From NCBI GenBank assembly GCA_902479135.1, contig CABSNU010000013.1, positions 1 through 54,713 of the forward strand: a stretch of DNA of 54,713 nucleotides. Reading direction: 5' to 3'. Under the pieces are notes generated by a model that worked only from the letters and a program-made list of their open reading frames with translations, was not told the origin of the DNA and ran no database searches. Positions 1 to 7,873 of the stretch are shown here, in pieces. This DNA comes from an uncultured Collinsella sp. GTDB taxonomy: Bacteria > Actinomycetota > Coriobacteriia > Coriobacteriales > Coriobacteriaceae. Both the position numbers and the translations under genes were made by a program. The first letter of the stretch is position 1; every line of letters starts with the position of its first letter.

Positions 1-1
1 C

Positions 2-154
2 GGTTTTAAACCGGGCTCGAATGAACATGCCTATTGACAATGGCTTTCTCATATTGGCAAGATTGAGATCAATGACATCGGTACTCTGATTGGCTCGCAT
101 ACCGGACCTGGTACGGTGGCGCTCTTCTTTATGGGCGATAAGCGCGTGGATTAA
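2..154 (+). pseudogene. DegV family protein, 3' end only, with an in-frame stop
   Basis: The end of this reading frame reads DIGTLIGSHTGPGTVALFF followed by a short tail and TAA. This matches the C-terminal fatty-acid-binding lobe of DegV proteins and closely parallels the end of the intact DegV near 52.8 kb (IGATIGTHVGPGAVAVAFF). Reading backwards in the same frame gives plausible protein (KIEINDIG, then QWLSHIG), but a TGA at 35-37 interrupts it; the few codons before the TGA also read as protein. The gene is therefore broken, or the first bases of the contig hold an error. The 5' part lies outside the window. Confidence 0.5.
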
Positions 155-195
155 TTTGCCCCATCACATCGCTGCATGATTGTTCAAACGAAAAC

Positions 196-223
196 GGCCC
201 GCCTCACGTTTGTGGGGCGGGCC
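196..223. terminator. Bidirectional terminator hairpin
   Basis: GGCCCGCC pairs with GGCGGGCC, and the stem is extended inward by CAC/GTG around a small loop. An A-run precedes it and a T-rich stretch follows. It sits between the convergent DegV fragment and the TIM-barrel gene, so it can serve both. Confidence 0.7.
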
Positions 224-234
224 AAGATGTTTTG

Positions 235-1326
235 CTAGCGTTTCTTTCCGCGGAAGAAGAAGCCGTGCAGTGACGGCTTGAGGCCGCGGTTGGCGCGATG
301 CTCCTCGACGCGCTCGTGGATCGAAGCGACGCGCTCGATGACTTCGTCGGGAATCGGCACGTCGGGATTCATGTTCTCGACCTGGCTGACCTCGGCGGCG
401 GCGACTTGGTCGATAATGGGCACATCGTCGCGCGAGATGACAGGTGTGGCGTCTTCCTTCATCTTGCGATAACGCTGCATCATGTCGGTCTGTAGCTGCT
501 GGGCCGAAGGCGGCGTCCAGATGATGGCGTTGGCGCCGGCGGCGATGGTCTCGCGAATGCTCTCGGGCGTCTTGCCGCCTGGCGCGATGAGCGGCAGGTT
601 GGGATAGTGCTCGCGCAGCTCGCGCAGGACCTGGGGCGTGTTTTTACCGGCGGCGATGTTGAGAATCTTGGCTCCGGCGCGCACTTTGGCATGCGCGTCA
701 TCGTCGCAACGTACGACCGTGGCGATGACGGGGATGTCGGCGATGTTGGTGATGTGCTCGACCATCTCGGCAGTGGCGGGGGAGTTGACCACGCAGCCCG
801 CCGCGCCCTGCATCTCGGAGACGGCTGCCATCTGTACGGAGCGCTTACCGGTCGTAGTTCCGCCGCCCACGCCTACAAAGACCGGGCACTCGGCAACGGT
901 CAGCAACGCTTGCGTAATGGCGGGCTGCGGCGTGAAGGGGTAGACGGCAAAGACGGCATCGGCGTTGGAGTTGCGGATGACCGCGACGTCGGTGGTGTAG
1001 ATAAGCGACTTGATGCGACGGCCGAAGAGCGTAAAGCCGCTGGCCTCCTCGATCTCGTCGGGCATGCGGAGGGCGGCCTTGCGCAGACGTCCGTCGATGG
1101 GCAGGGGTTCCATGGGGAGCAGTCCGTTGGGGGTCACGGCTACCTGGGGCTCGGTGAACTCGTCTGCGAGCTCGACCTCGGAGAAATCGACCGAGGTGAC
1201 GATGTCCTCGTGAACCTCGGCGGGCACATCGATGGGAGCTTGGTCGTTTGCCGCGGCAGGCGTGTCGAAGGAGCTGGTGCCGACGAAGGCGTCGACGCGC
1301 TCATTTAGATCGTTGAGGGTATCCAT
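235..1326 (-). CDS. TIM-barrel protein of unknown function (often labelled 'hydrolase')
   Basis: A 363-residue protein. The first ~75 residues are acidic and low-complexity, and the last ~55 are charged. The core between has the alternating beta/alpha pattern of a TIM barrel, with glycine-rich turns GVGGGTTTGKR and IAPGGKTPESIRETIAAGA and an NADAVFAVYPFTPQPA segment. These stretches resemble a Firmicutes/Actinobacteria family that databases usually call only 'hydrolase'; firmicute relatives as I recall them are about 240 residues, so both ends here are extensions. The GGKTPES turn is reminiscent of phosphate-binding loops in KDPG-aldolase-like barrels. No substrate can be assigned. It is transcribed alone, convergent with the DegV fragment. 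No strong ribosome site is visible before the ATG. Confidence 0.6.
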   Translation of the reverse strand: MDTLNDLNERVDAFVGTSSFDTPAAANDQAPIDVPAEVHEDIVTSVDFSEVELADEFTEPQVAVTPNGLLPMEPLPIDGRLRKAALRMPDEIEEASGFTLFGRRIKSLIYTTDVAVIRNSNADAVFAVYPFTPQPAITQALLTVAECPVFVGVGGGTTTGKRSVQMAAVSEMQGAAGCVVNSPATAEMVEHITNIADIPVIATVVRCDDDAHAKVRAGAKILNIAAGKNTPQVLRELREHYPNLPLIAPGGKTPESIRETIAAGANAIIWTPPSAQQLQTDMMQRYRKMKEDATPVISRDDVPIIDQVAAAEVSQVENMNPDVPIPDEVIERVASIHERVEEHRANRGLKPSLHGFFFRGKKR

Positions 1327-1517
1327 GGAAGCTCGATTCTATGTGATGACGGCCGGCGCGATGCAGCCGGAATTGCGAATGCTAAATCGTTTGACGAGTT
1401 GATTTTTCCCCGCCGCGCCATCCGTTAGACCGAAGGGCTGGCGAACGTGAAGGAGCTGTGGTGGCGGGTATTGAGGTGCTATCTTGAATGTCCCGTTTAA
1501 AAGAGAGGTGACGCGGT

Positions 1518-1688
1518 ATGGAATTGACAGCAATGTTTAGCTCGATTGGCCTGTGCGTGGGCGCAATCGTTGCCGCCGCGGTCATCTACTTTGTGGTCAC
1601 GGCCATTAAGGGCAAAAGGGCCGAACGCAAGGAGCGCGCGACGCTTAAACAGCATCGCGACCAGCAGAGCAAACGCGCACGGAGATAG
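1518..1688 (+). CDS. Small single-pass membrane protein
   Basis: A 56-residue ORF with a good ribosome site (AGAGAGGTG) before ATG. Residues 5-30 form one hydrophobic segment (SIGLCVGAIVAAAVIYFVV), followed by a very basic tail rich in K, R and Q. This is the layout of a small membrane protein with its basic end in the cytoplasm. No family is recognised. It lies alone between two minus-strand genes, convergent with the rRNA methyltransferase gene. Real coding is inferred from the start site, composition and topology only. Confidence 0.6.
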   Translation: MELTAMFSSIGLCVGAIVAAAVIYFVVTAIKGKRAERKERATLKQHRDQQSKRARR

Positions 1689-1712
1689 CTTGTTGAGTTT
1701 TGGATCCGTGCG

Positions 1713-2816
1713 CTAGCTGCGTTTTCGGATCAGGGCAATGTAGAAGCCCTCAAAGTCGCGGCTAGGCGGAATGGTGAGCGTGCCGGGCAGGCCGTTGGCG
1801 ATGGCCGATACCTGACCCGCGGCAATGGCCTCGGTCAGGGCGTTGGACTCGATGCGCGGCTCCTCACCAGCTTCCTGGGCGCGGCGTGCCTCACTTTCGC
1901 TTGGCGTGCCGTCGAGGGGGATGAGCTCGCAGTCCATATGCTTGTCGAGGGCCTCTTGCAGGGCGTCCTCGTTTTCCTGCGGCAAGATCGAACAAGTCGA
2001 ATAGACGAGCGTGCCGCCCGGTTTGAGGGCTCCCATGGCGCGGTCCAGAAGCGCACGCTGCGAGCGGGCACACTTGCTCAGCAACTGCTCGGTCAGGCCG
2101 CGCAGGCTTTTCTCGTTGCCGCTGATAACGGTGCCCGTGCCGGTGCAGGGAGCGTCGAGCAGGATGCGGTCAAAGCGGAAGAACTCGTCGAGCTCGCGTG
2201 CGTCGGTGCGCATGACGGGCACGTTTTTTGCGCCTTGGCGGTGGAGGTTGGCTTCGAGCTTCTCGGCGCGGGGAATGCTCATCTCGCAGGCGGTAAGGTG
2301 CGCCTGCCCCTGCGTGAGGGCGGCGATCTGCGTCGTCTTGCCGCCAGGGGCTGCGCACATGTCCAGGATGTCCTCGCCTGCCTGAGCGCCCAGGACCAAC
2401 GGCGGCATCATGGACGACAGACTTTGCAAGTAGATCTTGCCGTCGCGGTAGATGTCGAGGTCCCACAGGTCGGAAACCTGGGCCTCGGGCAGGATGAAGG
2501 CGTCTGGGTACCAGGTGACGGGGTTGTGGGCGATGCCGGCGGCATCGAGCACCGCAGCGATGTCCTCGACGGTTGCCTTGAGCGTGTTGGCGCGCAGCGT
2601 GACCGGGCGTGTGGCCGCGGCGCCGAAGCCCTCGATCATGAGCTCGGCATCGGCGGGCGCATAGGCGCCGGCGACCGTGTCGACCATAAAGCGCGGCAGG
2701 TCGGCGGCGGAGTGTTGGGCGGCAAGTTGGTCGGAAAGCTCGGTAGCAGCAAACTGCCTGAGCTTGAGCTCGGCCTTGACCTGCTTTTTCTGCTTACGAC
2801 GACGCGGCTTGGACAT
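1713..2816 (-). CDS. RsmB/RsmF-type rRNA (cytosine-C5) methyltransferase
   Basis: NOL1/NOP2/Sun-family class I methyltransferase of 367 residues. It shows the SAM-binding motif DMCAAPGGKTTQIAAL near the middle, the motif IV cysteine in LDAPCTGTGTV, and the catalytic TCS in VYSTCSILPQENE. Both catalytic cysteines are present, so the enzyme should be active; it transfers a methyl group from SAM to C5 of a cytosine in rRNA. The N-terminus is lysine-rich (KPRRRKQKKQ), suiting RNA contact. A ribosome site (GGAAGGAAAG) precedes ATG. It lies 36 bp downstream of the MetRS-like gene on the same strand, so the two translation genes may be co-transcribed. Whether the target is that of RsmB or RsmF cannot be read here. 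Confidence 0.85.
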   Translation of the reverse strand: MSKPRRRKQKKQVKAELKLRQFAATELSDQLAAQHSAADLPRFMVDTVAGAYAPADAELMIEGFGAAATRPVTLRANTLKATVEDIAAVLDAAGIAHNPVTWYPDAFILPEAQVSDLWDLDIYRDGKIYLQSLSSMMPPLVLGAQAGEDILDMCAAPGGKTTQIAALTQGQAHLTACEMSIPRAEKLEANLHRQGAKNVPVMRTDARELDEFFRFDRILLDAPCTGTGTVISGNEKSLRGLTEQLLSKCARSQRALLDRAMGALKPGGTLVYSTCSILPQENEDALQEALDKHMDCELIPLDGTPSESEARRAQEAGEEPRIESNALTEAIAAGQVSAIANGLPGTLTIPPSRDFEGFYIALIRKRS

Positions 2817-2852
2817 CCGTCTTTCCTTCCCATTCCATTACATGTCGAGTGT

Positions 2853-5003
2853 TTAGTACTGGCTCTCGTGCTTGCTGAAGAAGTCGAAGCGCGGGGGCAG
2901 CGGCTTTACGCGGTGCTCGCCGGGCTTCTCGCCCAGGCTCTCCACAAACTCATCCGTGGAGGCGAAGATGTTATCCCAGCTAAAGAAGGCGACCGGGTCA
3001 ACGTCGAAGTACTCGCAGATGAGCTCGCAGCCGGCCGGCACAATACCGTGCATCAGGACGGTCGCCACGCGCAGCTCGGTAAAGGCGTCGACGAGCGCCT
3101 GCGTCATCGCGGCATTGGCCGGCTCGCCCTCGAGCTTGTTGGCGGCCTTGGAGGCATCGCTCCAGCGCTTGTTGGCGGCACGCAGGTAGTCGTCGCACAC
3201 GGCGAGCGCGCGGTGCGTCTCGAACTTGTACATGGCCTGCTCAAAGGCGAGGGCAGCCTGCTCGGCGGCCTCGACCACGGCGGCAGAAGCCGCGCCGGCG
3301 GGGATACAGCCGTTGCGATAGGGGCTCTCGTCGCCCTCCTTGACGGCGACGCCGTAGAAGCAGCTGCGGGCCAGACGGTTGAACACGCCGGTCAAAAGGG
3401 CGCTCTCCTTAAGGGCCGGATCGATGACGCGCTTGTCGTCGCAGGCGCGCACCTCGTTGCCGTCCTTGTCCTTGCCAGTCACACGCGTGTCGTATGCCTT
3501 GGGGCTAAAGCTCACTGGCTTTTCGGACAGGCCGAGCGACAGCCAGTGCGCGCGCATCTGCTCGCAGGTGTAGTGGTTGAGCAGGTCGTCTGCCGGCGGG
3601 GGAGGCGTCTGCGAGGACGAGCTGGCCTTTTTGCCCATGTAGAGCAGGTGGTAGCAGGCGCTGACGGTGCTCTGCGTGAGGTCCCAGCCCAGGGCCTCCC
3701 ACATGGCGGTCTGCGCGATGCAGTAGAAATAGATGTTGTCCTGACCGATAAACTGGTAGATCTGTGCGTCGTCCGAGCACCACCAGTCGCGCCAGTCGAG
3801 CGAGCTGTGCTGGTAGGTGGGCGCGGGCACCTGCGTGGAGTCGGCAGCGGGCTCGCCCATAAGGGCGGCATCCTGGGCGGCGACGCCCTCGGTCACGCCG
3901 GCGGCCTTAGCATCGCGCGCGAGCACGGTACGCGTATAGCTGATGGGTGCCCACAGGCTCTCGGGCCAGCACCAGCAGGTGACGTCGGCCACGCCGTCGA
4001 CCTCGGGCACCGGAACGCCCCAGTCGATGTTGCCGGTGATGCGGAAGGGTACGAGCGCCTTGCCGCTGCGGAAGCGCACGCCGCCGTTGGCGAGCACGGC
4101 GTGGGCATCGTCGCGCTCCTTCCAGCTGGGGAAGGTGACGGTAAAGCTGCTCTTGTTGCCCTCGGGCTCCAGCACGGTGTGTTCGGGAAGCTGATCCTCG
4201 ACGGCATCGAAGGCCTCGCGGAACTTGTTCTGGATGTAGAGCTGAGCCGGCAGCAGCCACTCCTCCATGGTCTTGGAGACCACGGAGCGAACCTGCGGGT
4301 TCTGGGCGAGCTTGGCGGTATAGGTCTTCATAAAGTCGAGGTAGGCCGGCAGGTCGAAGTAGAGGTTGTCGACCGGGCGCAGCTCGGGCACCTCGCCGGT
4401 GAGCTGGCTTTTGGGCGCGATGAGCTCCTCGGGCTCAAACTGGTGGCCCAGGTCGCACTCGTCGGCATAGGCCTTCTCGGACTTGCAGCCCTGAATGGGG
4501 CAGCGGCCGATGACCTGGCGGCCGTTGAGGAACGTGCCGGCCTTGGCGTCGTAGAACTGCAGCGTGGAGCGCTTGGAGATGGTGCCCTGCTCGTGCAGGC
4601 GCTTGATAATCTCGGCGGTCACCTCGTTATGAATCTGCGCAGCCGGCTCAAGGCCTGAGCCGCCGTAGATATCGCAGCTGATGTTGTAGTTGTTGAGGGT
4701 CGCGGCCTGGCGGGAGTGATTGGACTCGACATACTCGCCGATGGACTTATCGTAGCCCTCGTTCTCCTTGAGCTTGCGGTAGCTCTCCATGATGGGCGAG
4801 CCGTAGCAGTCGGTGCCCGAGGTGAAGATGACGTTTTCGCGGCCCAGGCGGTCGCGAAGGAAGCGGGCGAAGAAGTCGGCCGGGACAAAGACGCCGCCAA
4901 CGTGGCCAAAGTGAAGGCCCTTGTTGCCGTAGGGCTCGCCGGCGGTAACGATGGCGCGGCGAGGCCAGCTGGGACGGTCGTTCATGGAGTATTTGGATGC
5001 CAT
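2853..5003 (-). CDS. Divergent methionyl-tRNA synthetase-like class I tRNA ligase
   Basis: A 716-residue protein with MetRS layout. An HxGH signature HFGHVGG is at residues 31-37 after the strand AIVTAGEPYGNKG. A cysteine-rich knuckle (CPIQGCKSEKAYADEC) follows in the connective region, then the DNIYFYCIAQ stretch before the second signature. Where KMSKS is expected the sequence reads KASSSSQT (459-466) and runs into a proline stretch, so the loop is altered. The C-terminal part is an alpha-helical anticodon-binding region. I chose the ATG with AAGGAG just upstream; the frame stays open 31 codons further without a better start. It may be the sole MetRS of the organism or a paralogue. Divergent from the zincin gene. 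Confidence 0.75.
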   Translation of the reverse strand: MASKYSMNDRPSWPRRAIVTAGEPYGNKGLHFGHVGGVFVPADFFARFLRDRLGRENVIFTSGTDCYGSPIMESYRKLKENEGYDKSIGEYVESNHSRQAATLNNYNISCDIYGGSGLEPAAQIHNEVTAEIIKRLHEQGTISKRSTLQFYDAKAGTFLNGRQVIGRCPIQGCKSEKAYADECDLGHQFEPEELIAPKSQLTGEVPELRPVDNLYFDLPAYLDFMKTYTAKLAQNPQVRSVVSKTMEEWLLPAQLYIQNKFREAFDAVEDQLPEHTVLEPEGNKSSFTVTFPSWKERDDAHAVLANGGVRFRSGKALVPFRITGNIDWGVPVPEVDGVADVTCWCWPESLWAPISYTRTVLARDAKAAGVTEGVAAQDAALMGEPAADSTQVPAPTYQHSSLDWRDWWCSDDAQIYQFIGQDNIYFYCIAQTAMWEALGWDLTQSTVSACYHLLYMGKKASSSSQTPPPPADDLLNHYTCEQMRAHWLSLGLSEKPVSFSPKAYDTRVTGKDKDGNEVRACDDKRVIDPALKESALLTGVFNRLARSCFYGVAVKEGDESPYRNGCIPAGAASAAVVEAAEQAALAFEQAMYKFETHRALAVCDDYLRAANKRWSDASKAANKLEGEPANAAMTQALVDAFTELRVATVLMHGIVPAGCELICEYFDVDPVAFFSWDNIFASTDEFVESLGEKPGEHRVKPLPPRFDFFSKHESQY

Positions 5004-5135
5004 GGGACTCCTTCGCATATGGTGGGAGCGCGGCCGGGCGCAAGGCCTGGCGACGCGGTGGTCAATTCGTGCATATCGTTCGACATTATCGCACATGCGG
5101 ACGGGTACGTGGCAGGGGCGCTATCCTAAGATGCT

Positions 5136-5702
5136 ATGAATGAGATTTCCAACATACATGCGTTTGAGGACGAGGATTTTCTGCACGCCTGCTTCGTGTG
5201 GGGGATGGCCGTGATCGCGGTGTTTGCCGTGTGCCTGGTGCCGATGTTTATGCTGCTGGGCGGGCCTGCGGACTTGGACGCGGCTGAGGCGGGCGGCTGG
5301 ACCACCGTCGTGGGCTGGATGGTCGGTGTGGCCGCGGTTTCTGCAGCGTCGTTTGCCGTGCACGAGCTGGTGCACGCGGTGTTTTTTAAGCTGCTGGCGC
5401 CTGCGGGCGCGCGCGTGACCTTTGGGGCGAACCTCGAGACGGCGATGATCTATGCCTGCGCCGAGGGCGTTGTGTATTCGCGCCGGCGGTACATGGCGGT
5501 TTGCCTGGCGCCGACGGTTGTTGTGACGACAGCATTTGCCCTGGGGTTTGCGTTCTCGGACTATCCGCTGCTGTGCTACCTGGCGGCTGGTCTGCACTTG
5601 TCGGGCTGCGTGGGCGATTGGTATTACGTGCGGACCATCCTGCGCGACCGCCGCATTGTCGCCTGCGAGGATACGTCCTTTGGCGTGCGCTTTTTTGGGT
5701 GA
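5136..5702 (+). CDS. DUF3267-like putative zincin metallopeptidase, membrane protein
   Basis: A 188-residue protein with about four hydrophobic segments and an HExxH zinc-protease motif (HELVH, residues 76-80) at the edge of a membrane helix. A later GCVGDWYYV holds an aspartate that could be the third ligand. This combination is typical of the DUF3267 family of small integral-membrane zincins, whose substrates are mostly unknown. The next gene, queH, starts about 10 bases after its stop, so they are probably co-transcribed, though no functional link to queuosine is evident. The upstream ribosome site is weak, so the start is the least certain part. Confidence 0.7.
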   Translation: MNEISNIHAFEDEDFLHACFVWGMAVIAVFAVCLVPMFMLLGGPADLDAAEAGGWTTVVGWMVGVAAVSAASFAVHELVHAVFFKLLAPAGARVTFGANLETAMIYACAEGVVYSRRRYMAVCLAPTVVVTTAFALGFAFSDYPLLCYLAAGLHLSGCVGDWYYVRTILRDRRIVACEDTSFGVRFFG

Positions 5703-5712
5703 GGAGATGTCG

Positions 5713-6288
5713 ATGAAGTCGTTGTTGCTGCATGCGTGCTGCGCACCATGCTCGCTTGAGCCGGTTCGCCTGCTGCGCGAGGAGGGGTTTGAGCCCACGA
5801 TTTGCTGGACCAACCCTAATATTCAACCTCACGATGAATGGCAGCGCCGCTTGGACGAGCTGCGCCGGTGGTGTGCCGATGGCGACATCGAGCTCATCGA
5901 GGCAGGGGAGGACCGCGATCGCTGGGAGACCGGCGTGGCACCGCTGGGTGCCGATCGGCCTCGTCGCTGTCGCGCGTGCTATGCCCTGCGCTTGGCCGAG
6001 GCGTGCCGCGTGGCCCAGGAGCGCGGGTTTGAGTTTGTGGGCACGACGCTCGCCGTCTCGCCGTACCAGCTGTTCGACACCTGCAATGATGTGTTGGAGC
6101 GTCTGGCTGCCGCCCGCGGTCTCACTCCGGTGATTCGCGATTTTCGTCCGTATTACCCCGAGGCCACGCGTCGTTCGCGCGAGCTGGGCATGTACCGGCA
6201 GAATTACTGTGGTTGCCGCTTCTCGGCTGTCGAGGCGGCCATGGACCGCGCCCGCATCCGCGACGAGCGCAAAGCGTCCAAAAAGTAG
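5713..6288 (+). CDS. queH: Epoxyqueuosine reductase QueH
   Basis: A 191-residue protein of the QueH (formerly DUF208) family, which reduces epoxyqueuosine to queuosine in the tRNA anticodon as a replacement for QueG. All three cysteine signatures are visible: the CC pair C9/C10 in HACCAPCS, C86xxC89 in RCRACYALRL, and C166xC168 in YCGCRFS. The family uses these for an Fe-S cluster and a neighbouring metal site. I chose the second ATG (5713) because GAGGAG lies 6 bases before it; a start two codons earlier would leave no room for a ribosome site. queA follows after 64 bp. Confidence 0.9.
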   Translation: MKSLLLHACCAPCSLEPVRLLREEGFEPTICWTNPNIQPHDEWQRRLDELRRWCADGDIELIEAGEDRDRWETGVAPLGADRPRRCRACYALRLAEACRVAQERGFEFVGTTLAVSPYQLFDTCNDVLERLAAARGLTPVIRDFRPYYPEATRRSRELGMYRQNYCGCRFSAVEAAMDRARIRDERKASKK

Positions 6289-6352
6289 TTCTTTTGGGCT
6301 GGCAGCCTGCTAGGATGTAGGGCGGACTTTAGCTATATAAGGAGTATCCGAC

Positions 6353-7570
6353 GTGTCTATGCGTACCGATGATTTTGACTACAACCTTCCTGAGGAACTG
6401 ATTGCACAGGCTCCTGCCGATCCGCGCGACTCCTGCCGCCTGCTGGTGGTTGATCGCAAAGGCTCCCAGGCGGGAACGCCGCTGGAGCACGGCGGCACCG
6501 TTGAGCACCGCATCTTCCGTGACATCATCGACTATATCGAGCCGGGCGACGTGCTCGTTATCAACCAGACGCGCGTGATGCCGGCTCGCCTGATTGGCCG
6601 CAAGACGGGCTCGGGCGGCGTGGTCGAGACGCTGCTGCTCAAGCGCCGCGAGGATGTTGACCCGCTGGGTCACGTCTGGGAGTGCCTGGTCAAGCCGGGC
6701 AAGCGCCTGAAGCCCGGTGCTCAGATTGAGTATCGTGCGGGCGGCGCCCATGCGCCCGAGGGCGCGCCCGTGGTGCTGACGGCCGAGGTCGTCGACTTTG
6801 TCACCGATAGCCGCGGTGGCCGTCTGGTGCGCTTTGAGCCGGCCGGTTGCAATGCCGCCGGCGACCCGCGCACGCTCGACGAGGCCATCCATGCTGCCGG
6901 CCACGTGCCGCTGCCGCCTTACATTACCGATTACGAGGGCGATCCCGAGAAGTACCAGACCGTCTACGCCATGAAGGAGGAGCACTCGGCTGCCGCTCCT
7001 ACGGCGGGTCTGCATTTTACTCCTGAGCTCATGGCCGCTATCGAGGCCAAGGGTGCCAAGTTTGCCGCCGTCGAGCTCGAGGTGGGCATCGATACCTTCC
7101 GCTTGGTGGAGGAGGACGACCCCACGCAGCACGTGATGCACACCGAGCGCTACCACGTGTCGCAGGAGGTTGTCGACGCCGTGCATAAGGCCAAGGCCGA
7201 GGGCCATCGTGTGATCGCCGTCGGCACCACCGCGGTGCGCTCGCTCGAGAGCGCGTTTGACACGGACGCGCCGGTGTCCGATCCGGCCGTGACGGCGCGC
7301 TATTTTGAAGGCCGCGAGGACGGGGCCGATACGCTTGGCCGCGGTGACATCGTGGTGCGCGAGAACGCCACGACGCAGCTTTACCTCATGCCCGGCTCGA
7401 CCTATCACGTGGTCGATGCGCTGATCACGAACTTCCATGTGCCGCGCTCCACGCTCATGATGCTCGTGAGCGCGCTTGCCACCCGCGACCAGATCATGGA
7501 TGCCTACGCCGCTGCCATCGAAGAACGTTATCGCTTCTTCAGCTTTGGCGACGCGATGCTCATTTGTTAG
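6353..7570 (+). CDS. queA: S-adenosylmethionine:tRNA ribosyltransferase-isomerase QueA
   Basis: QueA moves the ribosyl part of SAM onto preQ1 in tRNA to form epoxyqueuosine. Conserved segments are present throughout: NQTRVMPARL near residue 65, the AAPTAGLHFT box near the middle, VELEVGIDTFRLV, HTERYHVS, AVGTTAVRSLES and LITNFHVPRSTLMMLVSA near the C-terminus. At 405 residues it is longer than E. coli QueA (about 356); the extra length lies mainly in the first half, before EYRAGGAH and around FEPAGCNAAGDPRT. GTG is the chosen start because AAGGAG lies 8 bases ahead; the ATG two codons on would be too far. A structured element begins at its stop codon. Confidence 0.93.
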   Translation: MSMRTDDFDYNLPEELIAQAPADPRDSCRLLVVDRKGSQAGTPLEHGGTVEHRIFRDIIDYIEPGDVLVINQTRVMPARLIGRKTGSGGVVETLLLKRREDVDPLGHVWECLVKPGKRLKPGAQIEYRAGGAHAPEGAPVVLTAEVVDFVTDSRGGRLVRFEPAGCNAAGDPRTLDEAIHAAGHVPLPPYITDYEGDPEKYQTVYAMKEEHSAAAPTAGLHFTPELMAAIEAKGAKFAAVELEVGIDTFRLVEEDDPTQHVMHTERYHVSQEVVDAVHKAKAEGHRVIAVGTTAVRSLESAFDTDAPVSDPAVTARYFEGREDGADTLGRGDIVVRENATTQLYLMPGSTYHVVDALITNFHVPRSTLMMLVSALATRDQIMDAYAAAIEERYRFFSFGDAMLIC

Positions 7571-7741
7571 TTACGCGGTTTTACCAAACCGCGTAACCAC
7601 TTGACGCTGCAAACCCGCCAGAGCGGCAATCTGCCTTTCAACTTCGGCGGCATGACCAGAAGGTCAATGCCGCCTTGTTTCAAGGCACCTTGCTCGCTCT
7701 GGCGGGTTTTCGCTGACTTCGCCAAAACATCGGCGTCGCCG
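7570..7741 (+). repeat. Structured intergenic element, copy A (TACC/AGAA hairpins)
   Basis: Starts with a 12-bp hairpin with TACC loop (7570-7597) that includes the last base of the queA stop codon. A long-range 14-bp stem follows (7611-7624 with 7696-7709). Inside it are TGCCTT/AAGGCA (7632-7637 with 7682-7687) and a 12-bp hairpin GGCGGCAT-GACC closed by AGAA (7646-7674). It ends with the tail motif GCCAAAACATCGGCGT (7721-7736). Copies B (10738) and C (46518) keep the loops and tail but change the stem sequences in a compensated way. It may be a conserved RNA, a 3'-end processing or terminator structure, or a non-autonomous mobile element. Confidence 0.75.
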
Positions 7742-7746
7742 TTGTT

Positions 7747-7798
7747 GGCACTTGGGGACGTTCCTTTTGTGTCGGCACCTGGGGACAGTCCTTATGTC
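7747..7798. repeat. 'GGCACTTGGGGAC' intergenic repeat, copy 1
   Basis: Two tandem units of a GGCAC-TTGGGGACGTTCC-TT-TGTGCC-like palindrome. The same unit occurs at 27772 and 48383. It lies in the gap after element A. No ORF of note covers it; the rest of this gap up to 7873 holds only a short fragment resembling the third repeat family. Confidence 0.65.
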
Positions 7799-7873
7799 AA
7801 GAGATCGGTGCAAGAGGGATAGGTTGCCCTGTGCCAATCTGAATAAGTTGCGGTGAGCTTTTTGGCAGCTGGT

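Noticed and set aside
1938..4658. A 906-codon plus-strand open frame
   Set aside because: It runs antisense through the rRNA methyltransferase and MetRS-like genes. Its composition is that of a high-GC shadow frame and it has no motif or ribosome site.
7845..7858. Short match AAGTTGCGGTGAGC to the AGTTGCGG palindrome family
   Set aside because: Only one arm is present and no inverted partner was found, so it is not listed as a copy.
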